From Adiantum capillus-veneris (lineage: Eukaryota > Streptophyta > Polypodiopsida > Polypodiales > Pteridaceae), in assembly GCA_014529385.2 (NCBI GenBank), contig CM043966.1:88440587-88504586 (forward strand): 64,000 nucleotides of DNA. Reading direction: 5' to 3'. The position numbers and the translations under genes were made by a program. Positions 25,182 to 37,700 of this stretch are shown here, piece by piece (the stretch's first letter is position 1; each line of letters opens with the position of its first letter). The notes beneath the pieces were generated by a model that made no database searches, had not been told where the DNA came from, and was given only the letters and a program-made list of their open reading frames with translations.

Positions 25182-26272
25182 GACAGAGGAAAGCCCGAGC
25201 GGGGTACCTCTATAGCTTGGCCTCTCTGCCAGTTCGGAACCACAAACCTATCTACTCAAAACTCTTGCACACGACTTTAAAGACACCCTCCAAACCCGCT
25301 ACTACTTTAAATGGATTGAGGGTCTGCATGTTCCTAGCCAATGATCAGCACTTCACTGCAAGCCAAAACCCCAGTAACATGGGATTTGTCGATGAAGTTT
25401 GAACAGTCCCGGAACTCAGCATTACACACACTCACACACAATCACCCCCCCATCCCATGTGATTGTCGGCTGAGGTTGTTCTACGAAATTATTTGACTAG
25501 ACCTTCCTCAAGCCCCCTAGCTTGCTCTGCAATAAGGCTCAACAAATTTGCTTCATACACCAGTCGCGCAGGTGAACTCTTGGGTTCATGGCTATACCAC
25601 CATACAAAATTGTCCTGTGAAAATCTGCTACAAGAAGTGAGTGGGTATATCTAGCTGAATACTTCTTCGAATTTTGGCCCTTGCCTCGGGATTCCCAAGC
25701 TGTTGTACATTATCCAGGAGCTCTGCGATATCATCAGCACTGCCCAGAAACAGAGGAAGCCCTTTATGTAATTCAACTCGTTGTATATCAAGAATGTGCC
25801 GCTTGCCATTAGAACCCCTTACCCCCAGCTACTAGCTTTTCAATGCCTGCACACCTTTTGATTGCAAGCTCTTGCTGTGCAATTACACACACACATAGGT
25901 CCTGCAAGCAGGCTTCCAGCATGGCGATACCTCCTGCCCTTTTGAATGCGCACCACAGTATATCCCTTTGTGCTAGCTCCAAGGCAAGGGCTCAACCTGA
26001 TCCCCTGCTGACACCAGTGATCATTACAATTGAACCTTCCCCAGCCTGGCTAGCTATCCGAGGAGGGCACACACACCGTGAATTACTACTGGCTCTTGTT
26101 GCGCAATTACACACACACAGCCCCAGCATTGCTTCAATGCACAGCACAATATTCCCCCTTGCTCGTCTCCTGCTCACGCGCGCACCTAATTTTCTCAGTA
26201 TATCCCCCTACTCGTCTGGCTCGTAAGTTTCCTCCCTCACGACAGTTGGCAACACACACACACACACACACA
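25181..26272 (-). repeat. 5' LTR (minus orientation) of gag-only element
   Basis: The copy lying upstream of the gag-like frame. The coding trace begins immediately inside it. Confidence 0.75.
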
Positions 26273-26789
26273 ATTACTGAACAAGGTGAGGACTCACTAT
26301 CGCCTGTTGAAGGTAACGGGGGACTCGGGAGGAAAGATTTATCGAAAGTATGGCTAAATCAGTGTTGCAGTTGTATTGTTTTAATATAAAATTGTATTGT
26401 CCATATACAGGTGAAATAAAAAGATCTATATAATATTCTACGATCTAAATAGCATTTAAGGTTAAGTCTTAATCAAGCCATTTTTTATTTTTTTCTAATC
26501 GGTACCCGCTACTCGCAAATCGTTTATATATTATGAAGGGACCCGAATAATAAGGTAAATGGTGCACATTGCACATCAATATTTTGAAACAAAATAAAAC
26601 AAAAAAGAAGTAAAATAAAAAGACACATTAAAAATCAAAACAAAAGAGTATTTAGTGCTTTCAAATAAGCATAGAAAATAATTAAACAATTTAGTGAAGT
26701 GACTTTTTTTTTTTGAAATCCTCAAATGAGAGGATCGTTTATCTCAATACCTCAGTGTTTGAAAGGTGTGTATGAGCTTAGGCTTAAGC
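26273..26789. other. No recognised feature
   Basis: AT-rich non-coding sequence. Confidence 0.5.
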
Positions 26790-26960
26790 TGATTGAAAAT
26801 CGAGATTAGCCGGTTGCAAAAGATGGCAAAGGAGAAAAAACCCGATAAAATATACTAGAAAATAGTTCAAATATTTTGCAAATCTGAAAATTTCTACTAG
26901 TATTTTCATTTTGTATTTATATAAGGAGGAAACTTGCCGCTTAGACAAGAAGACTTTTTC
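26790..26960 (+). repeat. Dispersed repeat, direct copy of 54036-54216
   Basis: Shares with 54036-54216 the ordered words TTGAAAATCGAGA, CCGGTTGCAAA, AAAATAGTTCAAA, TTGCAAAT, TAGTATTTTC/TAGCATTTTC, AGGAGGAAA and ACTTTnTCGAA. The family is unidentified. Confidence 0.65.
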
Positions 26961-27159
26961 GAAGACTGCATCATAAGATCAAACTCCTATGAATATTTTG
27001 TTTAATGTTTTGATCTCTAAAGCCATTTTCAAGCATGCAGACAAAGTAAATGTTGCCTTGGAGAATAGCTTTTTGTTCCAAAGTTTTAGCTTTCTATTCA
27101 CAAGACTTTTGAATCCCTTAGGGACATTTGTCTCTCAGAAGAAGGTGATGTAAGGAAAC

Positions 27160-28171
27160 AAAAGAGATAACAAATTTATTTTACAAAGACCCTTGCCATG
27201 TGGCACTCATCCAGCCAAAGAATCCAACGACCTCAGTGTTGCAACTACTTTGCACAATGAACACTATGGCCTTCCACAAGCCAAAAAGCTCTCCTTTTCT
27301 AGGTCGTCACAGCTCGCCCATTTCTTTAAAAAAAACAAGAAAAATCTTATATCATCCCTTTAACTGTACCTACCCAGAGGATATACACATTGAGACCGAC
27401 CCAATTCACACTAAAGCAACTGTTAATGGGAGTTTTCAGAATTTGCAACTTGCCAAATTCCGACATTACGGTTCAACTCGTGCCAAGTAACCTCTCACAA
27501 AAAGTTCGCATGGCAATTTTCTACTGATAGACAGAGCTGAGAGGCAGTACGATGCTTTCTCCAGCAAGGTATAAGTATTGAGAGACAAAAGGGATAACAA
27601 ATTTATTTTACAAAGACCCTTGCCATGTGGCACTCATCCAGCAAAAGAAGGTGATGTAAGGAAACAAAAGGGATAACAAATTTATTTTACAAAGACCCTT
27701 GCCATGTGGCACTCATCCAGCCAAAGAATCCAACTGCCTCAGTGTTGCAACAACTTTGCACAATGAACACTATGGCCTTCCACATGCCAAAAAGCTCTCC
27801 TTTGCTAGGTCGTCACAGCTCTCCCATTTCTTTAAAAAAAACCAGAAAAATCTTATATCATCCCTTTAACTGTACCTACCCAAAGGATATACACATTGAG
27901 ACCGACCCAATTCACATCGACCCAATTCACACTAAAGCAACTGTTAATGGGAGTTTTCAGAATTTGCAACTTGTCAAATTCCGACATTACGGTTCAACTC
28001 GTGCCAAGTAACCTCTCGCAAAAACTTCGCATGGCAATTTTCTACTGATAGACAGAGCTGAAAGGCAGTACGATGCTTTCTCCAGCAAGGTATAAGTAAG
28101 CGAGCAGTAGTTTAATGGAAGCTTCACTAAAACTGAGATTATGTTGCCAAGAAAAGATTTAGGATTGATTT
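27160..28171. repeat. Partial tandem array of gag-only element fragments
   Basis: The segment ACAAATTTATTTTACAAAGA ... GGCACTCATCCAG occurs at about 27170, 27595 and 27675. The 300-bp segment from AAAAGCTCTCC to CAAGGTATAAGTA follows the first (27285-27577) and third (27787-28100) copies. In the last copy, CCGACCCAATTCACA is locally duplicated. These match 22636-23000, so this looks like a roughly 500-bp tandem duplication of one retroelement's untranslated region. Confidence 0.8.
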
Positions 28172-28332
28172 AATGGTATAACCCTCCTTTCCAAACCCTA
28201 AAATCCTAAACCTCTCAATGAGAGCTTTGATTACAATTCAATATTTTCCTCTTTTGGAGATTTCGTCAAACCAAGGAGATGATGAGCTTCATGATTCAAT
28301 GGTATAACCCTCCTTTCAAAACCCTAAAATCC
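28172..28332. repeat. Direct repeat of AATGGTATAACCCTCCTTTC segment
   Basis: A roughly 35-bp segment containing ATAACCCTCCTTTC and AACCCTAAAATCC recurs about 125 bases apart. Confidence 0.75.
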
Positions 28333-28558
28333 CAATAAAGAGAAAGAATTGCGGAGATGGAGGTAGATGAGGGTGGGAAAAAATGTTTCTTAAGCAAAGA
28401 ACTAGTATTTCTTATATGCTTTCTCCATGAGCATGCTCTTAGCATAGCTGGAATAGAAGAGAAGAATAAGAACAAGAACAAGAACTCTCATGTATCTTCT
28501 TGCTTGGATTTGAATCCATAGCCAAGAGCTTCAGCATAGAGACCATCGGTTGAGCTCC

Positions 28559-28730
<172 letters not shown>

Positions 28731-28916
28731 TGAGCCCTATGTTTTGCTCATCCCCCACTTGCGAAAAGTTCTCAAATGGAATGCTAATGCATGGACCAAT
28801 GACAATTAAAGATATATAGTGAAACTCAATGCTTTTGCTACCACGTGTCCCCTCCCTTCATTGATAATCTTGTACAACACTTCCCCTCTTCCTGTTTGAG
28901 TTATCTTTCGGCAAGT

Positions 28917-29185
28917 ATACACACGCACACACTTATCTAACTTCCATAAGACAAATCCAAGCCTCTTGGGACATGTGGCCTAGCCAAACTTGGAAGAGGA
29001 CTAGAGTCAACTTTTTAAATAGGGAAGGGCTGATCTAACCTTAGCTTTTTCTTTTCCCTTCCATTAATTAAAAACCATAGACCTAACTTTAATTTAACTA
29101 GTTCATGGACAAGACCTTTGCACTATCCTTTGGAGACTTTAGGAAGCTGACCCACGCTACAGTCTACCTGTTAATTTAAGACCTG
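28917..29185 (+). repeat. Dispersed repeat, inverted copy of 13150-13420
   Basis: See 13150-13420: the same ordered words in opposite orientation. This stretch ends about 430 bases before the gypsy relic. Confidence 0.6.
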
Positions 29186-29611
29186 CTAGATTATGACGAA
29201 ATCTGATATAAGACTAAACTTACCCTTGGGCTTTGGCTTTGGCTTTGGCTTCATCTCTAGTGAAAAATCCTCAGGAAAATCCTTGTGGGAGATTCTAAGA
29301 AGCTGATTCTGAAACCTGTTAAATTTATACTATCTCTAACAAGTTGAATTTTACCATAAGGCTTCTCAAACTTCATACTTAGAGTCCAATGAGTAAATTT
29401 GATTACTTGAAATTTACAAAGTTAGTTCTTATTTTTAAGCTTCTATAATTACTCTAATTAATCCCTTTGTCATGTACGATCAAGGTTGCTCGGGATAGTT
29501 TTATCCTTTCTGGATCTGTATCTTTGACATGTGATAGTTAAATAGCAATTATCTTACTCTTTTATAGACTTCTTTCCTTTGGTCCCAAGCATGTGACGTA
29601 ACAAAGTCTAT
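29186..29611. other. No recognised feature
   Basis: Non-coding. CTTTGG is repeated at 29230-29250. Confidence 0.4.
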
Positions 29612-31663
29612 AAGCACTTTTCAGTGGGGATCCGCTCAACAGCACAGTTTTGATACGCTCAAGGATGCATTAGCTACAGCTCCTATACTAGCTATTGTAG
29701 ATCCTTTGAAACCATTCGTTTTGCAAACGGATGCCAGCGATCGTGCTATTGGAGCAGTCCTCTTACAAGATGGGCGATCGATTGCATTTGAAAGTAAGAA
29801 GCTTGATGCAGTTCAACAGAACTATTCTGCTTACGAACGCGAACTCTATCCAATAGTGTCTGCCTTAAAGACATGGAGTAATTATCTGTATGGTGCTCAG
29901 TTCGAGATTATGTTTGACCATGAAAGCATCAAATGGTTTACACAACAAACAGATTTAAAGGGTCAAAAAGCTAGGTGGGCCGAGATCCTTCAGGAATATG
30001 ACGCCAAGATAAGGTATCGCAAAGGCCGATACAATGTAGTGGTAGACGCTCTAAGTAGAATGCCAGAGATCAATTCGCTCTTGTTCACAGAACTTCGTAG
30101 TAAATTTTTAGATTCTCTCAAGGGCAAATATGAGCATGATGAATCATATTCCAAAGTGTGGAGCCATGTTCAAAAGAGGGATTCTTCTCACTCCAATGAC
30201 GGTAGTGTATAGTTAACCTCCACACCTAGTTCTCCTTTATCAAGTGATGAACTACAGCGATGGAAGCATTTTACCATCGACAATGGGTACATACTCCACA
30301 AGGGGAGAGTTTGTGTACCGACGGACACTGACATTCGGTGCCAAATTCTTTATGAATGTCATGATAGTCCAAGTGCAGGGCACTCAGGGATTAGAAAAAC
30401 TTATGCTCTCGTACGACGATAGTTTTACTGGCCAAGTATACATGGCTTTGTTCAAGCTTATGTCTTGCACTGCCAAAAATGTCAAGTTAACAAGGCAGAG
30501 TGCCTGAAAGCAGGAGGACTCTTATATCCTTTGGAGATTCCCAATGGAAAATGCGAAAGTATCTCTATGGATTTTATTGTAGGTTTACCAACCACTATAC
30601 GAGGTCATGACTCAGTATGGGTGGTCGTAGACAGGTTGACTTAACTATGTAAGTTTATTCCGACCAAATCAACGGTTAAGACACCAAAATTAGGCAAGTT
30701 ATTTGTGGATAATCTATACAAACGGTATGGTTTGCCAAGTAACATTGTTAGTGACTGTGATCCCAAGTTTAAGAGCCATTTTTGGAGAGCTGTATTTAAA
30801 CGATTGGGTACACAACTAAACCTCAGTACAGTTGATCATCCAAAAACGTATGGTCAATCAGAACGGGATAACCAGGTGCTAGAGGATATGCTAAGAGCAT
30901 ACATCAGTAAAAAACAGTCAGACTGGGAAGAATACTTACCTATTCTCGAGTTTGCCTACAACAGTGCTAAGCATGTCACAACAGGTTTTAGTCCTTTCAT
31001 GCTAATGTACAGTTTCAACTTAAGTCACCAACTACGGTGGGGTTGGCAACCAAAAAACTCCAACAGGTTAAGGATTTTCTCTAAGACCACATGGATATGC
31101 TGAAACTTGCTCGTCAGAATGTCCTGCAAGCACAGGATCGGTATAAGAAATACGTTGATGAGAAACGTCGGCAAGTTACCTTTGAAGAAGGGGAGGAAGT
31201 ATTTTTACGTGCACCAGAACATTCAGAAAGTCTGAAAACTGGAGCAACACCTAAATTATCTCCCCGATATTGTGGGCCTTTTAAAATACTCAAGCGAGTA
31301 AGTGCTCGTGCCTACAAACTATTACTACCTTCACATTCTCCCATTCATCCGGTGTTTCATGTAAGCCGTCTACGAAAGCGTTTACATGGGGATGACGATG
31401 TCATTGACCAACAGGTTGTGGTTGATTACATTGAACCTCCTACCTTACCGCATGAACCTGAACGTGTTCTTGATTATCATGAGTTGCGTACGCATCATCA
31501 CGTACGACAACAAACCTTAATCAAGTGGAAAGACCGAACTGAAGAAGGTTCCACTTGGGAAAACATTAGTGTTCTTAAGAAGAACTTTCCCACTTTTGTT
31601 TTCGAGGACAAAAACTCTTCTAAAGGGGGGAGTAATGTTAGGACACCGGCAAGGCCGGACTAG
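29612..31663 (+). pseudogene. Ty3/gypsy chromovirus pol relic (RNase H, integrase, chromodomain)
   Basis: Coding starts in the linker after the RT (FQWGSAQQHSFDTLKDALA), so the RT and everything before it are missing. Next is RNase H (29706-30212; FVLQTDASDRAIGAVLLQ, YERELYPIVSALK). The integrase zinc and core regions follow: CQKCQ, SMDFIVGLPTT, SDCDPKF, and YGQSERDN at the catalytic Glu; a TAA interrupts near 30642. After a frameshift at about 31085 come KLSPRYCGPFKI, HPVFHVSRL and a chromodomain-like tail (LIKWKDRTEEGSTWENI). Multiple frameshifts make it non-functional. A polypurine tract and an LTR follow. Confidence 0.85.
31621..31632 (+). promoter_or_regulatory. Polypurine tract of gypsy relic
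   Basis: AAAGGGGGGAG lies just before the LTR start. Confidence 0.7.
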
Positions 31664-31825
31664 ATAAGGCAGGGCCGGGATAGACGGTGTGGAACGGGGA
31701 GTCCAACTAGGGCAAAGGGCCAAGGGCATGCCTATATCAAGGGTGGTTGGGTGGTGGACTCTCAGGCTCTAGTCACCTCTGTCTTACACAAATCAAATCA
31801 TGGGGGCCAAAGGTGGGCTGTTACA
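31635..31825 (+). repeat. 3' LTR of gypsy relic
   Basis: Begins TGTTAGGACACC and ends GGGCTGTTACA (191 bp). Right at its end, a minus-strand gag frame begins its decay, so the element probably inserted into that gag. The 5' LTR is missing. Confidence 0.6.
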
Positions 31826-33064
31826 TTGAAGCAGGCACACAGCACTTGTGCGTTTCTTCCATATGAAGAACCTCTACAACACAATATTTAGGAGATGAAT
31901 CTAATGTGAGGCCTTGTACCGTGTGCATGGCCTGTTCTTTGCCTTGCAAAAGAGGACAATCTTTCTTGCTATGTTGGTCCAAAAGACATCTAAAACGCAA
32001 ATTGTGTTTCTTTGCACGCTCAAAATCAGCAGCGCTGAGAGACCCACGTGGAGTATCTCGTGAGTGCTTAGGCTTCTTAGCCTCTTGTGGGCGTGGAGAG
32101 GTAGATTGTCTCTTATTCCTCTTGGAATATGTGCGAGATCTACCTCGCCATTCGCTCTCAGTCACATTGCTCTTAGCAAAATTATTCTTAGAGTAGGGAA
32201 CATTTCCTTTTCTCTCTTGGTCATCATCATATCTTTGTGCATGACCGATGGCTTCTTCCAAAGTTTTTGGATGTTGGGTCTTGACATGAAAATGATAGTC
32301 TTTGTCAAGATCCCTATTAAACTCCAGTATCTTTTGGAATTCATCTATACCTTCTAGTTTTAATATGATTTTTCGATACTTCAAAAGGTACTGTGTAAGA
32401 GAGAGGCCAGACATGCGGCATGCATCCCATGCTAACCAATTCTTATCTTCTTCATTGGAGTCCAAAAACTCTTTGGAGAAATAAGCTTGAAAAGCAGCCC
32501 AAGACGGAGGACGAGCATCTATTGGAAATGTCATCACCACTTATAAGCCTTGTCTTTAAGAGATAGACTTGTTTCCACAGCCGTCTTTATATCCGGGGTG
32601 TGTCTCAATCTATGAATATCACTCCATTTGTGTAAGAATGTATTGACCGCATCCTTGTTGGGATCATGCTCTTCCCCGTGAAACTCAGGAATGGTGATAT
32701 TCTTAAGTACTGCATTGCTACCTTCTGCATCTTCTACCGCACTTGTCTTTTGGACTCCTTGAGTGGTGCGAGCTTGGTTTCCTTGAACCGTGCCACTTGT
32801 GGCTCCTTGAGTCGTCTGTGTATTCATAAATTTCACAAGTAACTCCGTAAGATTGGTAACGTTTGCATTGAGTTCAGAAAGGTTGCTTTCAAGTACGCTT
32901 TGGCAATGTTCGAAAGTCTTGAAAGAAGCCATATCTACAAGCCCATGATCTCCTAGATCATCATCATCATGCATATTAGTGTCAACAGCAGATGTGGTGC
33001 CCTAATTTTGATCTACGTGCTCAAAATCAAACGTGTGTGTAGGTGGGATATCCTCACTGGCCAT
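31826..33064 (-). pseudogene. Second gypsy gag relic (minus)
   Basis: A likely start is the ATG at 33062-33064 (MASEDIPP). An in-frame TAG lies at 33002-33004, and a frameshift near 32537 joins KDKAYKW to TFPIDARPPSWAAFQAYFS. The gag core follows (LSLTQYLLKYRKIILKLEG, HPKTLEEAIGHAQRYDD), then a basic region and FRCLLDQHSKKDCP, a zinc-knuckle remnant lacking the first pair of ligands. The frame ends where the plus-strand gypsy LTR begins. The rest of this element is not present downstream. Confidence 0.75.
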
Positions 33065-33442
33065 GGTAAACACACACTAATGCAAAGAGAGAGACAAAAA
33101 TGACAACTTGTACCTTGAGAAATTGAAGTCTTTGTATTTTGTATGCTCCATGATTTGTGTTGCATGCCAACCTCACCTTGCGGGAATTTGAGCGCTTCAC
33201 TTGTCGTTCATTGTAAGAACACCTTTGATGATTCTTCACAAAAACTCGTCGTTTTTGTGAAGGCTTTCCTTCACTTTGAAGCTACCTCCTTGAGGCAAAA
33301 AGAACTTTTGGAGGAAAACATGTCTTCCTCAAAGAAGTGAAAAGAAAGGGTGAAGCTACTTACTTGAAGTTTGAATCTTTCCCTTTCCTTCTAGTTTTCC
33401 TTTAAGCACAAGTAGACTATCTTTCTTTGTTATACACAATAA

Positions 33443-33510
33443 GGGCCAATAGCTTGATGGTAAAGTGTTGGCCTCTTATGCTCATGGGGTGGGTTCAACC
33501 CTCCTTTATG
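33443..33510 (+). mobile_element. tRNA-like SINE head
   Basis: TAGCTTGATGGTAAAG (33450-33465) resembles an A box and GGGTTCAACCC (33491-33501) is a perfect B box at tRNA-like spacing. The arms do not fold into a full tRNA cloverleaf, so a tRNA-derived SINE or tRNA relic is more likely than a tRNA gene. Confidence 0.5.
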
Positions 33511-34478
33511 TAAGGGTTAAGCGGGCCTTCCTACGCGCGTAGCCAATGGCGCCAACGAAAGTCTTCGAAGCCTCGGTGCCGTTGAGTTGTCGGTTGAGTT
33601 TGCCTTGGTCGTGCGTTGTGGAGGGAGTAGGTGGAGCGGACGCGATCAGCTGTCACTGTCTGTCCACGCATTGCTCACACAGAAAATTGTGTCTGCCTTC
33701 TTTTTGTTGCACAGTAGAGATGTCGTTGTCTGCGGAACGTGGGAGAGAAGCAAGGCGTTGCACGCAAATGCAAGAAACTTTTGGCCTCCTCCCAAAAATA
33801 GCTCAGATACCAGTGAAAGGGCGGTGGTAATGCGTGTGCTAGTCTCCACCCAACCATGCTATCTTATAGCCGCCCCCTAGCGTACACACTGTCCGACCGT
33901 GCCGGTGGCCTTGCCCATAGGACCCATGTCCTTACACAAAGCTTTCAATGATTTTGTTTCTTATTGTCCCAAGTACCATAATTGCATTTGCGCAAGCATC
34001 GATTGGCCCATAAGTAAAAAAACAAGCAACCACTTCTATCGACAATGATGATTTTGTGCAATGTTGTTGGATAGGCTCCACTATTGAATGTTGTCATTTT
34101 GGGTGAAGTTATTGGCACACCGTAAATATGGATATCACATGCAATATTAAATCTAAAGGAGAATACATGGACAATATCAAGTGCCACACCAATAGATGAT
34201 GTATGGCTATTCAATACTTGGTTCAAAATGGAAGAATCATGTCTACTGGAAGTCAAATGCACCAAAGAAGGTGTCATCATTGGCGTTTGCTCCAACGATA
34301 CTCTCAACGCGTCTAGCATGATATTGTTAATTTTTTGCAATGACGAGTGTGACTTTATTGTTTTATTAAGCACGAGGAAGCATTATTATTCCACGGGTGG
34401 CTAGCTAGGAAACCACGATCGATATCATTCTGAATCAGTTGGTCAAAAGATGCATTTTGGTTACTTGAGGAACCCATG
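33511..34478. other. Unassigned; possible gypsy 5' LTR, unknown frame
   Basis: The minus strand reads TGTAAGGACATGG from 33936 and has TTGGCGCC near 33545, so 33555-33936 might be the 5' LTR of the minus-strand gag relic. The end dinucleotide does not fit, so this is only a suggestion. A 142-codon minus frame at 33945-34373 has no recognisable domain. Confidence 0.25.
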
Positions 34479-34670
34479 TGAAGGAGTAAGACCGGAAGTG
34501 CGACGCGAGAGAGAGTGCGAGAAGAAGAGCACGACGATATGGTGAACTCGCTCTACTGTAATGTGTAGAGCATAGTGAGTTCTTATTAGGTTTTTACAAA
34601 AGAATATGTGTACATACCTGGCGGCCCGCCCACTTACCTGGGTGACCACATTGGGCTTTATACCCCAACA
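34479..34670 (-). repeat. Copia A 3' LTR
   Basis: On the minus strand begins TGTTGGGGTATAAAG and ends CTCCTTCA; 192 bp. Confidence 0.9.
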
Positions 34671-34684
34671 ACCTCCCACTTAAA
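34671..34684 (-). promoter_or_regulatory. Copia A polypurine tract
   Basis: The minus strand reads AAGTGGGAGGT immediately before the 3' LTR. Confidence 0.75.
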
Positions 34685-34759
34685 TTCCAATGTAGTACTT
34701 TAAGTGTGAGAGAAGCTACTATACAAGCTAATATACAAGAGATGTAGAGAAGTGATGTA

Positions 34760-37700
34760 CTAACCTACACCTAACTGCTTGCAAAAATGCGCAAAGCTCT
34801 CTGAGGGAAGTCCTTTTGTAAGTAGATCAGCAGGATTTTCTGTGGTGTGAACTTTGACAAGCTGAAGTTTCTTATCCTCGAGCATTTCCTTGATGAAATG
34901 ATACTTCACATCCACATGCTTTGTGTTTGAGTGATAAACTGGATTGCGAGCCAATTGTATAGCACTTTGACTATCACAATATAACACAGGCATCTCTTCT
35001 TTGATTCCCAAATCTGTTACTAGTCGATTAAGCCAAATTGATTCTTTGCATGCCTCTGATGCTGCAACATATTCAGCCTTTGTAGTAGACTGAGTAACAC
35101 AATCTTGTAATCTAGAATGCCATGATACTGCTCCACCAGCCAATGTAAAGACATACCCTGACGTAGACCTTCGGTTGTCTAAGTCACCTGCATAATCTGA
35201 GTCTGTAAAACCCTTTACACTTAGCTCCGGACTCCCATAGCATATACACATACTCTTTGTAGCTTTCAGGTATCTCAATATTCCTTTCACTGCCTCCCAA
35301 TGTTTCTTGCCTGGGTTTGACATGTATCGACTTACTACTCCCACTACAAATGCAATGTCTGGGCGAGTAGAAATCATTGCATACATCAAACTACCCACTG
35401 CAGACGCATATGAAATCTTATCCATTTCAGCTTGTTCTTCCTCAGACACAGGACAATCTTGTTTGCTAAGTTTCACATATGGTGGCAATGGAACACTCAG
35501 TGCCTTTCCCTTCTCCATATTGATCGAAACGTTGCAAAACCTTGTCAATATACTCTGTTTGAGATAACCAAATCAACTTCTTTGATCTGTCTCTCTCAAT
35601 GCGCATACCAAGTATATGACTTGCCTCACCCATGTCTTTCATGTCAAACGATTTTGCCATCTTTGACTTCAAAGCTGAAATTTCTTCCAAGTGCTTGCCA
35701 GCAATCAACATGTCATCCATATACAAAATAAGGATCAGCCAACTACCATCCTTAGCCTTCTTTGTATATAGACAGTGATCGAACTCACTACGTTTGTAGC
35801 CTTGAGAAAGCATAAACTTGTGGAATTTATGGTACCATGCCCTCGGTGATTGTCTTAAGCCATAAAGACTCTTTAACAACTGGCATACCCAATCTTCCTT
35901 GCCTTTCTCAACAAACCCTTCTGGCTGCTGCATGTAAATTTCCACATCTAAATCACCCTGCAAGAACGCTGTCTTGACATCCATTTGGTGCAACACCAAA
36001 TCTAATATGACAACCAATGCAAGAAAGCATCTCAATGTAGTCATCTTGACCACCGGAGAGAAGACTTCATCAAAGTCAATGCCTTGTTCTTGCTTAAAGC
36101 CCTTGGCAACAAGCCTTGCTTTGTACTTTGGCTGACTATCATGAGCGGTGATCTTATACCTGTAAACCCATTTACAAGGTAGAGCCTTTTTGCCTTGTGG
36201 TAATTTAACTAGCTTCCATGTCTTGTTTTTATGCAGAGCTGTCATCTCTGACTGCATGGCCAATTGCCAATTCCCGGAGTCCTTCATTTGCACTGCTTCC
36301 TTGTAACATGAAGGCTCATTGCAATCAGTCAACATGACATAATTCATAGATGGAACAAACCTATCAGGAGGTCGCGTGACACGTCCAGATCTACGCACAA
36401 TAGGTGGCTCAGGCTCAGCCACAACCTGTGGTTCCACTCTATCCTGTCCTTGCTCCTCTTGAGCCCTGACATTTTGTCTTGCACGTGCAGGTCCATCTTC
36501 TTGGAAGACAACTCTTCTAATCTCCTCAACCCTGTATGGTTTAGAATGATATTTGGATTCATGAAAGTGAACATTATTGCTGCGGACAACCTTTCTGGAT
36601 TCGGGATCCCAAAGTCTGTACCCCATCTCACCAGAATTACCATAGCCTAGAAAGATGCACTTTCTACTCTTTGGCTCAAGTTTGTTCCTAAATTCCTTTG
36701 GAACGTGAGTATATGCCTCACAGCCAAAGACTCTGAGATGCTTGTATGAGGGCATTTTGCCTGACCATACCATCTCTCGCACTGAATCCTTCTGCAAAAC
36801 CTTGCTAGGAGATCTATTTACAAGATGAACAGCTATTGATACAGCTTCAGCCCAAAACCCATTTGGCAGTTGTGCATTAGACAACATACTTCTGACCTTC
36901 TCTTGTATGGTCCTATTCATCCTCTCAGCAACACCATTTTGAGGAGGATTGTAGGGAGCAGTAAGTTCAGGTTTTATACCTTTTGACTCACAAAAGTCCT
37001 GAAAGGCCTTTGAAACATACTCTCCACCATTGTCAGTGCGTAAGCATTTAAGCTTCTTGCCACTCTGATTCTCCACAAGTGTCACAAACGTTTTGAAAAC
37101 ACTAAATGCTTCATCCTTGTGCTTGAGAAAGTAAACCCATACTTTCCTCGAGTAATCATCTATAAATGTCATAAAGTAAGAAGCTCCCCCTAGAGATAGG
37201 TTAGGCATAGGTCCACACAAATCACTATGAACAAGTGCCAACTGTGTATCTCTTCTACTGCTTCTATGCTTATGTGGCTATTGTGTTTGCTTACCATACA
37301 GACAATGTTCACAGAATTCAAAATCATTAAATGAAAAGCCAGGCAAATAACCAGAACGAGACAAGATTTCCATTCCCTTCTTGGACATATGTCCTAACAG
37401 GCTATGCCACAAAGAAACGTTCAGCTGCTCGGTTACATTGATTACATTTTTAGAGACATTTGATACATAAATCATGTAAAGTCCTCCAGAATTTACTCCA
37501 TGTGCTACTGTCATAGAACCCTTGGATATCTTCCACATGTTCTGTCCAAAAGTGGTGACGTAGGCAGTATCATCCAGTAAACCTGTGCTGATCAAGCTCT
37601 TTGTAATTGCGGGAACATGTCTCACATTCTTCAGCGTGAAAGAAGAGCCATTCTGAAACTTCAATTGAACATCTCCAACACCTAAGATCTCACATGTTTG

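Larger units (their letters stand above)
21523..26272 (-). mobile_element. Gag-only LTR element (TR-GAG-like)
   Basis: Two ~1.1-kb direct repeats (21523-22625, 25181-26272) begin TGACAGAGGAAAGCC and end in a CA-repeat. They flank a 2.6-kb interior whose only long frame, on the minus strand, is a gag-like protein. No protease, RT, RNase H or integrase is visible. This matches the class described in plants as terminal-repeat retrotransposons with GAG (TR-GAG). The outer flanks (CACGT left, ATTAC right) do not match, so insertion intactness is unproven. Fragments of the same interior recur at 27285-28171. Confidence 0.65.

Noticed and set aside
33443-33510. A functional tRNA gene
   Set aside because: The A and B boxes are present, but the acceptor and anticodon arms do not pair; a SINE head or relic fits better.
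33555-33936. 5' LTR of the minus-strand gypsy gag
   Set aside because: The start TGTAAGGACA is plausible, but the end lacks CA and no partner LTR exists in the window.
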